Shown here piece by piece: positions 1 to 5,050 of a stretch of 8,713 nt of DNA. The position numbers and the translations under genes are program-made. Below the pieces are notes generated by a model. It made no database searches. It was not told the DNA's origin and saw only the letters and a program-made list of their open reading frames with translations. The stretch lies in contig BNWJ01000053.1 in assembly GCA_025998735.1 (NCBI GenBank), positions 1-8,713 of the forward strand. Reading direction: 5' to 3'. The stretch comes from Alphaproteobacteria bacterium (GTDB lineage Bacteria; Pseudomonadota; Alphaproteobacteria; UBA3830). Every line of letters starts with the position of its first letter. Position 1 is the first letter of the stretch.

Positions 1-881
1 TGATGCTTTGTGCTTTTGTTTTTTGAGAAAATTTCCTGAACTTTGTTCCAAGTTTCTTCCGCAATGATTGCTTCGTGTTGGCCTTTGTAAAGCTCACCTT
101 TGTGAGTGACATAACCTTTGTAATATGGATTTTCTAAAATTCGCCTAATCGCCTTCGGGTCATACAATTTTTCGCCTTTGTTTTTGCCTTTATCCTGAGG
201 GCGTGGTTTGGAGCGACATCCTTTGCGATTCAGTTCGTCGGCGATTAACGTACATGATTCTGTTTCCAGAAATCTTTCGTAAATTAGACGCACGACAGCA
301 GCTTCATCTTCATTTATCAGCAATTTTCGCTCTTTTATATCGTACCCCAGCAGCGGATATCCTCCCATCCACATGCCTTTTTTCTTGGATTCAGCGAATT
401 TATCGCGGATGCGCTCGCCTGTAAGTTCGCGTTCATATTGAGCAAAGCTGAGCAGCATATTCAGCATTAATCGACCTGACGAACTTGCGGAACTAAAGGA
501 TTCCGTCACCGTATCGAACATTACATTGTTGCTATCGAAGGTATTCATAATGCTTGCGAAGTCCAGAAGCGAACGTGAAAGTCGGTCTAATTTGTATGTA
601 ACTACGCAATCTACTCTGCCATATTCGATATCCTTCAGTAATTCTGTCAGTCCTGGTCTGTTTATGTTTCCGCCGGAAAATCCTCCGTCATCATAGTGTT
701 GAGGCAGAATAATCCAGCCTTTTCCTTGTTGACTCCGAATGTAGTTTTCGGCAGCAATACGCTGAGCATCAAGGCTATTGAATTCTTGCTCAAGGCCTTC
801 TTCGCTGGATTTTCTCGTATAAATTGCACACCGCACCAACGTGACGTTGGATCCATTGTTTTTTGCCAATTGCGTTTTCAT
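1..881 (-). CDS. Large serine recombinase (site-specific integrase/resolvase family), C-terminus beyond window
   Basis: The frame is open from an ATG at 881 to the window edge (293 codons), so the C-terminal zinc-ribbon and coiled-coil region is not seen. Large serine recombinases integrate or excise phage and mobile-element DNA through a serine-DNA intermediate. Visible features are RCAIYTRKSSEEGLEQEFNSL near residues 17-37 with the likely nucleophile Ser in YTRKS, the resolvase core VTYKLDRLSRSLLDF, SFAQYERELTGERIRDKF, and the start of the recombinase domain (GGYPLLGYD, then ILENPYYKGYVTHKGE and HEAIIAEETWNKVQ). AGGAGG lies six bases upstream of the ATG. Oddity: residues 9-16 (NGSNVTLV) are encoded by the 19-bp palindromic repeat at 836-854, in frame and just before the catalytic domain, so the enzyme may still work. 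It follows the DUF2924 gene, a usual pairing in alphaproteobacterial prophages. Confidence 0.93.
   Translation of the reverse strand, partial: MKTQLAKNNGSNVTLVRCAIYTRKSSEEGLEQEFNSLDAQRIAAENYIRSQQGKGWIILPQHYDDGGFSGGNINRPGLTELLKDIEYGRVDCVVTYKLDRLSRSLLDFASIMNTFDSNNVMFDTVTESFSSASSSGRLMLNMLLSFAQYERELTGERIRDKFAESKKKGMWMGGYPLLGYDIKERKLLINEDEAAVVRLIYERFLETESCTLIADELNRKGCRSKPRPQDKGKNKGEKLYDPKAIRRILENPYYKGYVTHKGELYKGQHEAIIAEETWNKVQEIFSKNKSTKH
836..854 (-). repeat. Solo type-1 palindromic repeat (element G)
   Basis: The plus strand reads CCAACGTGACGTTGGATCC: a perfect 7-bp palindrome around one central base, then the conserved ATCC flank and ATTG. This is the only copy without a partner hairpin. It lies in frame in the 5' end of the recombinase gene. 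Orientation (central G, ATCC on the right) equals that of the left ends of composites B and C. Confidence 0.9.
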
Positions 882-887
882 AAATTT

Positions 888-893
888 CCTCCT
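888..893 (-). promoter_or_regulatory. Ribosome binding site of the serine recombinase
   Basis: AGGAGG on the minus strand, six bases before the ATG at 881. It fixes the start upstream of the repeat-encoded residues, so the repeat is translated as part of the protein. Confidence 0.8.
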
Positions 894-920
894 AAACATC
901 AAAAATTATTATGTCCAGCT

Positions 921-1352
921 TTAAGCTGGCTTTATTCCAAAAAACTTTAGCCCATTCCATTTTGTTCCTGTGATTTTCGTAGCTATGGCCAGTAGTGACT
1001 TGAAGACCTCACCTTCGAAGGAAAAACCGCCATCAACAACGACGATTTCGTATGTTTTTTCATGGTACTCCTTGATGATTTTTGCGCCTATCAGTGGTTT
1101 GTACTTTTTCTTCACGACACTACCGTTGATGTTCGTAGACAGCTGATCCATCCGCTTTCGCGTATTTTCCGGAAGCCCGCCAAACGCGAGCTCCTGAATC
1201 TTGTAGGCAATCTTGGAAACAAGATAAGATTTGCTGTATGACATCGGTTCATAGTCGTAAAACGTTCCCCACAATTTAGTAAGCTCATCCACTGATTTAC
1301 CTTCCAACGCCAAAATCTGCTTGAGCACCTTAAAATCTTCAGTCACTTTCAT
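921..1352 (-). CDS. DUF2924 family prophage protein
   Basis: About 143 residues, the usual length of DUF2924, a family of unknown function normally placed next to a recombinase in alphaproteobacterial prophages. Family-like blocks are DELTKLWGTFYD near the N-terminus, SYLVSKIAYKIQELAFGGL in the middle (compare R-LAYRIQELAYGGL), and at the C-terminus FSFEGEVFKSLLAIATKI, then TGTKWNGLKFFGIK. The ATG at 1352 fits the family N-terminus. A TTG at 1367, overlapping the stop of the upstream gene, is an alternative that would suggest translational coupling; neither has an ideally spaced Shine-Dalgarno. No disruption is seen. A role in DNA binding or recombination is only inferred from context. Confidence 0.85.
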   Translation of the reverse strand: MKVTEDFKVLKQILALEGKSVDELTKLWGTFYDYEPMSYSKSYLVSKIAYKIQELAFGGLPENTRKRMDQLSTNINGSVVKKKYKPLIGAKIIKEYHEKTYEIVVVDGGFSFEGEVFKSLLAIATKITGTKWNGLKFFGIKPA

Positions 1353-1363
1353 TCTCCAAATGG

Positions 1364-1558
1364 TCAATATTTACATTCCCTATTAACTCTCCGTTCGCGA
1401 CTAAAGTCAAGCGTCTTGCCATAGTTTTTCTCTCTATCTTGAGAGTTTTTTGCTTTTATATGGCGTTGAATTCCTCTGAATATCAATTTTGCCAATTGAG
1501 CGGGTTTCGAGTCTATCTCAGCTGCTTTCTTAGATTGCTCTTTCTGTGTGTCAGTCAT
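1364..1558 (-). CDS. Small conserved-looking prophage protein upstream of DUF2924
   Basis: 64 residues, ATG at 1558 with GGAG seven bases upstream. It is basic and hydrophilic with no membrane segment, and ends in GKTLDFSRERRVNRECKY. Its stop codon overlaps the possible TTG start of the DUF2924 gene, which suggests one transcript. Short proteins with a K-x-LDF-x-RERRVN-type tail commonly precede DUF2924 in such prophages (from memory, not checked). Function unknown. Confidence 0.7.
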   Translation of the reverse strand: MTDTQKEQSKKAAEIDSKPAQLAKLIFRGIQRHIKAKNSQDREKNYGKTLDFSRERRVNRECKY

Positions 1559-1598
1559 TTTTGTGCTCCATAATCTCTGAAAAAGGACCGATATTCAT
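1551..1598 (-). CDS. Possible 15-residue ORF overlapping the start of the 64-aa gene
   Basis: An ATG at 1598 with AGGA eight bases upstream opens a frame, MNIGPFSEIMEHKND, whose stop lies a few bases inside the next gene. It could be a coupling peptide that delivers ribosomes to the ATG at 1558. An adjacent open stretch without a start (1601-1726) ends just before it and may be the remnant of an older gene. Support is only the RBS and the overlap. Confidence 0.3.
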   Translation of the reverse strand: MNIGPFSEIMEHKND

Positions 1599-1656
1599 TT
1601 TTAGTATCCTTTCATTAATTTGCATCTGTAACGCGCATCATGCTTTTTGCCCCATA

Positions 1657-2016
1657 CTATTGTTGGCAACGATTCCACGCTTTTGGAGGCGGATGTGAGA
1701 ACAAAAACGATTTTCTGAACATAAACCTAAAGAACAGAAAGTTTTGTTGATCATATTTCAATGGGTGTTTGACAGGTGTTCGTGCCCTGAATTTTGAGTA
1801 GTCGATGGCACTTTTGGAATTTATCTTGCATTTTAAATACTTGGTCTTGCTGGGTCTAGGCTTGGTCTTAAAATCGACCTCTAACCCATTGATTTTATTG
1901 AACAAGACCAAAAGACCAAAAAGACCGGCGAAAAACAGTATATATGTTTTTTTTATTTTTTTGAGAATAGAAAAAAATAAAGGTCTGTCAAACGAAGCTT
2001 TTCCAAAAGAACGCAT
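1657..2016 (-). CDS. Doubtful 119-aa ORF just downstream of a promoter
   Basis: The frame opens with ATG at 2016, about 22 bases after the transcription start expected from the promoter at 2046-2074. It has a hydrophobic stretch near residues 23-40 (KKTYILFFAGLFGLLVLF), then a basic tail. No Shine-Dalgarno is seen, residue composition is poor for a soluble protein, and no family was recognised. The T-run codons may simply reflect AT-rich DNA. It may instead be an untranslated leader or small RNA. Listed because the promoter points straight at it. Confidence 0.2.
   Translation of the reverse strand: MRSFGKASFDRPLFFSILKKIKKTYILFFAGLFGLLVLFNKINGLEVDFKTKPRPSKTKYLKCKINSKSAIDYSKFRARTPVKHPLKYDQQNFLFFRFMFRKSFLFSHPPPKAWNRCQQ
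1841..1926. repeat. Opposed clusters of GGTCTT and AAGACC motifs
   Basis: On the plus strand TTGGTCTT occurs at 1841-1848 and 1862-1869 with a GGGTCT between them (1852-1857). AAGACCA follows at 1904, AAGACCAA at 1912 and AAGACC at 1921. Three copies in one orientation therefore face three in the other across about 35 bp. This could form alternative stems in the leader RNA or bind a repressor on both arms. Confidence 0.4.
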
Positions 2017-2045
2017 ATATAAAAGAAACCAAAGGATAATATACT

Positions 2046-2074
2046 ATTATACCTTCAGGTATACTCTTCTCCAA
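2046..2074 (-). promoter_or_regulatory. Sigma70-like promoter directed leftward
   Basis: On the minus strand TTGGAG (-35-like, 2069-2074) and TATAAT (-10, 2046-2051) are separated by exactly 17 bases. The -10 matches the consensus fully. The direction fits transcription of the leader, the 64-aa gene, DUF2924 and the recombinase. The palindrome at 2048-2063 overlaps the -10 and half the spacer, so repression at this site is plausible. Confidence 0.6.
2048..2063. promoter_or_regulatory. Operator-like palindrome over the promoter
   Basis: TATACC-TTCA-GGTATA is a perfect 6-bp inverted repeat around four bases, lying on the -10 and spacer of the leftward promoter. Size and position suit a phage-type repressor or resolvase-type regulator. 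The binding protein is unknown; none encoded in this window is an obvious repressor. Confidence 0.5.
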
Positions 2075-2148
2075 TTTACACTCTACATAATATATATCGT
2101 TTTGTATATAGATTATTTTAAAATTCTCAATTATATTTTTCTTCATGA

Positions 2149-3081
2149 TTACGCCTCGAAAATTTTGCTGTTAATTACGTACATTCTCTGACGTTTTCCA
2201 TTGATATATGGATATGCAGTAACGCGATCCTTATCGTTACCGGGCTCCATAATCCCAAAGTTAACCAATAATCTTGTAACAGCTTTTAATGGGATGCCTT
2301 TGGCGATGATGTTTTTGAAATACTCTGGGAATATGTAGTAAACGTCTTCTAAAATGCCATCTGTATCTGTTCGTGATTCAACATATCCGGCTCGCTCACC
2401 GAAAAACGTATTGTCAAAGGTTTTGTGATTTGCTATCCGCTGAAAACGAATGTGCGCATATGTTTCTAGATAACTTCTAATTTGTGCCAGCCATTGTTTT
2501 TCTTCTTGGTTTCCAAAGCCTCCTTTGTCTTTGATCCAGTCATTGAAACATCGTAAAGCTGCATTCATTGCCTCGCCAATCTGCCCTCCGGTAATGCCGT
2601 ATTTTGTAGCCAATTCTCCAGCGAATCCGAATGTAAAAAATATGTCGAAAACTCTGTAATCCTGTCCTTCTGCGCCTACTGGCAGGTGATCCTCTTTGGC
2701 TTTTTCGAGTTCGATATCGAATTGCCTTTTTATTGCGTCCTCCTCCATGAGCGACTCAATGAAGGTAAGCATTGGGGATCCGTAGTAGCGTCCTGTTGCT
2801 TCTTTTAGATGGTTTGTTAGCGCATTGTAGTTTGGAAGTGCGTGCCGCACGGGCATTAACGGCTTCGCCACCTTCCGAAGTGTATGCGAGATGTAATTGC
2901 AATGTGGAGCAGTTTCGGCAAAAGAAAACGCCCGTGCTGCAAGCACTCGCCAAATCTGTGTTTTGCGTGCTGCGCCGTGTATATTTGCTCTGGTTTTTCC
3001 CATGCCGTTGGCTAGCATGTAGATTGCATCTCCAATTTTTTTTGAGTCCATCAAGCCGATTTCGTCCAAAATTAGCAACAT
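2149..3081 (-). CDS. DUF927 helicase domain, C-terminal fragment of a Toprim-DUF927 primase/helicase
   Basis: 310 residues from the first in-frame ATG, which is not a real start: the frame begins inside the ancestral protein. DUF927 proteins are phage or plasmid replication NTPases, often joined to a primase-like Toprim domain. LLILDEIGLMDS near the N-terminus is the Walker B-like strand, followed by the hallmark block GDAIYMLANGMGKTRANIHG and TQIWRVL. Family-like sequence resumes at NALTNHLKEATGRYYG and runs to a natural C-terminus (MYVINSKIFEA). Between WRVL and NALTNHL the expected conserved stretch (LSTGE-type motif and what follows, roughly 45 residues) is replaced by palindromic element A, which is read through in frame. 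The Walker A part is lost with element B upstream. The domain is unlikely to hydrolyse NTP. Confidence 0.8.
   Translation of the reverse strand: MLLILDEIGLMDSKKIGDAIYMLANGMGKTRANIHGAARKTQIWRVLAARAFSFAETAPHCNYISHTLRKVAKPLMPVRHALPNYNALTNHLKEATGRYYGSPMLTFIESLMEEDAIKRQFDIELEKAKEDHLPVGAEGQDYRVFDIFFTFGFAGELATKYGITGGQIGEAMNAALRCFNDWIKDKGGFGNQEEKQWLAQIRSYLETYAHIRFQRIANHKTFDNTFFGERAGYVESRTDTDGILEDVYYIFPEYFKNIIAKGIPLKAVTRLLVNFGIMEPGNDKDRVTAYPYINGKRQRMYVINSKIFEA
2838..2946. repeat. Palindromic composite element A (109 bp)
   Basis: Bounded on the left by GTGCGTGCCGCAC (2838-2850) and on the right by GTGCTGCAAGCAC (2934-2946). Both are type-2 hairpins with 5-bp stems and a 3-base loop, TGC on the left and GCA on the right, so they are inverted to each other. 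The core shares TGTATGCGAGATGTAATTGC and the TTTCGGCAAAAGAAAACGCC block with B and C. It sits in frame inside the DUF927 frame, where about 45 family residues are missing. Confidence 0.88.
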
Positions 3082-3085
3082 ATCG

Positions 3086-3198
3086 CCAACGTGACGTTGG
3101 ATCCATTTTCTGCTTTGCTACCGGTTGCATTGTATGCGAGATGTGCTTGCAACATTGAAGCGGTTTCGGCAAAAGAAAACGCCAGTGGTGCAACCACT
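3086..3198. repeat. Palindromic composite element B (113 bp)
   Basis: The left end is a type-1 hairpin with flank (3086-3104, CCAACGTGACGTTGGATCC). The right end is a type-2 hairpin (3185-3197, GTGGTGCAACCAC, with one more outer A-T pair and T6 outside). The core again has GTATGCGAGATG and TTTCGGCAAAAGAAAACGCC. It lies between the N-terminal and Walker B parts of DUF927, which are in different frames on its two sides. The Walker A region, about 200 residues by comparison with the family, is absent. Confidence 0.9.
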
Positions 3199-3495
3199 TT
3201 TTTAGAAGAAATTCTCTCATTTTGTCGCCATCTTTCGACAACCAACAGTTGAGAACGCGAATGCGGCGAACCTGTCCACGACGTGTTTTAAACTCAAGTA
3301 ATTTTCCGGTATTTTCTCCGTCTGAATCTTCCGTTTGCGCAATGACTTTTACGTAACCAGAAACAAAAACATATCCCTTGCGGCGCTTATCGTAATAAGA
3401 CAATTCATTTTCGGTAAGCCGAAAACCATCGACCATGCTTTCGCAAATAGAGTTTTTCTCTTGGCTTTTTGCGAAAATCTCTCGAGCTTTTTCTG

Positions 3496-3609
3496 CCAAC
3501 GTGACGTTGGATCCGTTTTCTGCTTCGCTATCTTCTGAAATGTATGCGAGATATAATTGCAATGTTGAAGCGGTTTCAGTAAAAGAAAATGGGTCCAGCG
3601 TCACGCTGG
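3496..3609. repeat. Palindromic composite element C (114 bp)
   Basis: Bounded by two type-1 hairpins: CCAACGTGACGTTGG (3496-3510, flank ATCC inward) and the variant CCAGCGTCACGCTGG (3595-3609, flank GGGT inward). The variant differs at two positions that pair with each other, so the 7-bp stem stays perfect. The core carries TGTATGCGAGATATAATTGC and TTTCAGTAAAAGAAAATG. It interrupts the primase just after the Toprim motif and changes frame. Confidence 0.9.
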
Positions 3610-3812
3610 TCGAACGCGACTACAACAGGTTTTTCGATGCATTCATGTATGCTCGCTCCGGTTGCATAACCTTCGCAAATTATGACCTCATCGCAAATCT
3701 CTCCAATCACAAAATAACAGCCTTTTTTGCGTCCTCCGGCGTGGAATTTTTTCAATCCATTGGGATAGATTTTTTGAAGAGAAACCAAGTTGTCGTTCTC
3801 ATCGAAAATTGG
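3576..3812 (-). pseudogene. Toprim domain fragment of the phage primase
   Basis: The frame from about 3812 reads PIFDENDNLVSLQKIYPNG, then GGRKKGCYFVIGE and EVIICEGYATGASIHECIEK, then VVVAFD. ICEGYATGAS carries the Toprim glutamate of primases and TraC-like proteins. The second acidic motif (DxD) and the rest of the domain are missing, because the frame enters element C (read as QRDAGP) and stops. There is no start codon: the first ~100 residues of the expected protein are gone, and the sequence joins the 3' end of the antirepressor gene in another frame. A TTG at 3788 is the only candidate start, and it is unlikely to matter. Confidence 0.75.
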
Positions 3813-4585
3813 CCTTTGCCTGTGACTTTAGTCGTTTTTGAAACTGTGACATGCCCATCCGAATGAGTAATTGCGGTTTCTTTGACCTTGAATAAACCGA
3901 GTTCCATTGCTTTTTGAGTTGGAGAATTAAAATCTGCTCCGTCTTTTTTGATCAAAAAGCCTTGCTGGCGAAGCTGTTCAAACAAACGTTTTTCTCCTGT
4001 CTCAATGCCGTTTGTTTTTAAAATTTTTGCTAGGTCTCGAATTAGGATTGTGTCTCTTGTCACCGAGATGGCATCGGCAAGTACAGCTTTTGGTTTGTAC
4101 TCTTCAATTTGGACTTTCAATTGGTCTTTTTGAAACTGAAGTCGTTCTTTTTCTGCTCGTTCCTTTTTAATCACATTGAGCATCTCGATTAAAGCGTCTG
4201 GATCGTTCAAAAGCTCATCGGCTTTAACTGGCGTAATGTATGCGCCGTGTTTTCTGATCTGCGGAAACACTTCATGCGTAGCCCAATGTTGGAACTTTTT
4301 GGCTTCTGGTTTGCGAGAAAGCAAAATGACATTATAAAGCCCAAACTCATTAATTATTGTGAGTTTCTGCTTGCCGCCAAGGGTGTCGACAATATCGACA
4401 TCCTTTTCGTCTTCATCGAGGCGAGCCGCTATATCGCGGCTGTTGTTGATTTCCAGTACCTCACAGATATCTTTCAGTACCCACCACAACTCTCCATTTT
4501 TCCAGACAGTTCTGACGCTTTTTCCGTAGTAAAAAAATATCTGTGGTACGTTCGTATCAATTTGTGTTTCGTTAGTTGTAGTCAT
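3752..4585 (-). CDS. Phage antirepressor with BRO-N and ANT (KilAC-type) domains, C-terminal tail replaced
   Basis: 277 residues, ATG at 4585, AAGGAG nine bases upstream. The BRO-N domain spans roughly residues 18-118: VWKNGELWWVLKDICEVLEI, a turn with DEDEKDV, then NEFGLYNVILLSRKPEAKKF and VFPQIRKHGAY. A charged coiled-coil linker (KKERAEKERLQFQKDQLKVQ) leads to the ANT domain (ISVTRDTILIRDLAKIL, then GEKRLFEQLRQQGFLIKKDG and HVTVSKTTKVTGKGQ). Such proteins counter prophage repressors or act in phage regulation. After TGKGQ the expected short hydrophobic ending is absent: the last ~18 residues (FSMRTTTWFLFKKSIPMD) are the Toprim gene read in the wrong frame, the sign of a deletion joining two genes. 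The start is coupled (ATGA) to a 23-residue ORF. Confidence 0.88.
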   Translation of the reverse strand: MTTTNETQIDTNVPQIFFYYGKSVRTVWKNGELWWVLKDICEVLEINNSRDIAARLDEDEKDVDIVDTLGGKQKLTIINEFGLYNVILLSRKPEAKKFQHWATHEVFPQIRKHGAYITPVKADELLNDPDALIEMLNVIKKERAEKERLQFQKDQLKVQIEEYKPKAVLADAISVTRDTILIRDLAKILKTNGIETGEKRLFEQLRQQGFLIKKDGADFNSPTQKAMELGLFKVKETAITHSDGHVTVSKTTKVTGKGQFSMRTTTWFLFKKSIPMD

Positions 4586-4653
4586 TTGCGTATACTCCTT
4601 TTTGTTTTGTTTTTGACTATTTGTTTTTCCAAAATATCGTTAATCGTTTTCAT
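4582..4653 (-). CDS. 23-residue ORF translationally coupled to the antirepressor
   Basis: The ATG at 4653 has a strong GGAGGT five bases upstream. The peptide begins MKTINDILEKQIVKN and ends in basic residues. Its TGA overlaps the antirepressor ATG as ATGA. It also overlaps the end of the preceding 34-residue frame by 14 bases. Function unknown; the strong RBS and both overlaps favour real translation, perhaps to set antirepressor output. Confidence 0.5.
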   Translation of the reverse strand: MKTINDILEKQIVKNKTKRSIRK

Positions 4654-4744
4654 CTTCGACCTCCAATTCTGCTAAAAATCCACACATTTCAAGGAAATCT
4701 CCGATTGTAAGATCTCCTATGCGTTTATCGTTTTCTTGCTTCAT
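4640..4744 (-). CDS. Small acidic hypothetical protein, possibly fused to element D at its 5' end
   Basis: 34 residues from ATG 4744, including RIGDLTIGDFLEMCGFLAEL and an acidic tail EVEDEND. No convincing RBS is seen. In frame upstream the sequence passes through element D (reading SNSACAASTFVSM), so the native start may have been lost when the element arrived. The ending overlaps the 23-residue ORF. Not recognised as a known family; the LTIGDFLE segment looks like a folded short motif. Confidence 0.45.
   Translation of the reverse strand: MKQENDKRIGDLTIGDFLEMCGFLAELEVEDEND
4659..4664 (-). promoter_or_regulatory. Strong ribosome binding site before the coupled small ORF
   Basis: GGAGGT on the minus strand, five bases before the ATG at 4653. 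It is a better match than the AAGGAG of the antirepressor itself, suggesting that ribosomes may load here and reinitiate at 4585. Confidence 0.55.
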
Positions 4745-4754
4745 ACTCACGAAA

Positions 4755-4802
4755 GTGCTTGCAGCACACGCGCTATTCGATAAATGCCTGTGGTGCAACC
4801 AC
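4755..4802. repeat. Short palindromic composite element D (48 bp)
   Basis: Left hairpin GTGCTTGCAGCAC (4755-4767, loop TGC), right hairpin GTGGTGCAACCAC (4790-4802, loop GCA), with 22 bp between and no long core. The right end, including the T6 outside it, is the same as that of element B. It lies between two small genes, touching the possible 5' end of the 34-residue ORF. Confidence 0.85.
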
Positions 4803-4819
4803 TTTTTTGTCCTTTCTGG

Positions 4820-5046
4820 TTAAGTATTTCTGTTTGCTTTACATATTCTTTTTTTCAATAATTCCATTCTCACGGCATTTGGCGTAACGTTTGCACAATC
4901 GCATGCGCGCTCGAAATAACGACCTCCTTGACAAATCCAGTCGAAGGCTTCTTTTCTTTCGCGTTCCCCCTCACGTTCCTGTCGATCACATCTGCAATTG
5001 CTCTTTTTATCACCGCTTGCCACATTCTTACTTCCCCATCACACAT
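4820..5046 (-). pseudogene. Small phage protein of unknown function, single-base frameshift
   Basis: Frame one from ATG 5046 reads MCDGEVRMWQAVIKRAIADV, then IDRNVRG; frame two then reads RKEAFDWICQGGRYFERACD and CANVTPNAVRMELLKKRI to a TAA at 4820. Joined, they give a ~75-residue protein like the small W-x-x-VI-x-x-A-x-x-D ... A-x-x-W ... F-x-x-x-C proteins seen in alphaproteobacterial prophages. The switch falls at a run of five G (minus strand, 4966-4970); one extra G would restore a single frame. The start overlaps the stop of the DUF669-like gene, so they form an operon. Either a true mutation, a slippage-prone tract, or a sequencing error. Confidence 0.6.
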
Positions 5047-5050
5047 CGGT

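Larger units (their letters stand above)
1604..2148. other. Non-coding leader region between DUF927 and the integration module
   Basis: About 545 bp of AT-rich sequence. It contains a leftward sigma70-like promoter with an overlapping palindrome (2046-2074), opposed GGTCTT/AAGACC clusters (1841-1926), A/T runs around 1940-1980, and one long minus-strand frame described separately. No tRNA, attachment-site core or strong terminator was recognised. It probably holds the promoter and an unusually long leader for the 64-aa, DUF2924 and recombinase genes. Confidence 0.5.
2756..3604 (-). pseudogene. DUF927 N-terminal fragment with read-through tail
   Basis: Only 3199-3495 is recognisable: AREIFAKSQEKNS, DGFRLTENELSYYDKRRKG, FVSGYVKVIAQTEDSDGE, then TGKLLEFKTRRGQVRRIRVL and GDKMREFLLKK. 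This is the N-terminal part of DUF927 (the substrate or fold-entry region before Walker A). Upstream the frame is made of element C, downstream it runs through element B and then out of frame across the C-terminal DUF927 piece, so the last ~150 residues are meaningless. The GTG near 3604 lies inside element C. This is the middle segment of one broken gene: Toprim (3576-3812), this piece, and 2149-3081. Confidence 0.75.

Noticed and set aside
2838..3609. A CRISPR-like array, from repeated palindromes at 2838, 2934, 3086, 3185, 3496 and 3595.
   Set aside because: Spacing is irregular, repeats are of two types and alternate orientation, the intervening sequence is shared core or host gene, and no cas genes are present.
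2149..3812. Programmed frameshifting to reunite the primase pieces across elements B and C.
   Set aside because: Conserved catalytic segments (Walker A, second Toprim acidic motif) are physically absent, so no frameshift could restore the protein.
2772..3866. Several plus-strand ORFs here carry peptides such as VRAARAL or QRDVGSIF.
   Set aside because: They are antisense readings of the palindromic elements and of the broken primase; the similarity among them comes only from the repeats.
4247..4675. 142-aa plus-strand ORF.
   Set aside because: It is antisense to the clearly homologous antirepressor and lacks any recognisable motif.
4790..4808. Hairpin GTGGTGCAACCAC followed by T6, which looks like a rho-independent terminator.
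   Set aside because: It would act only on plus-strand transcripts, the stem is just 5 bp, and the same end with T6 appears in element B, so it is part of the repeat.
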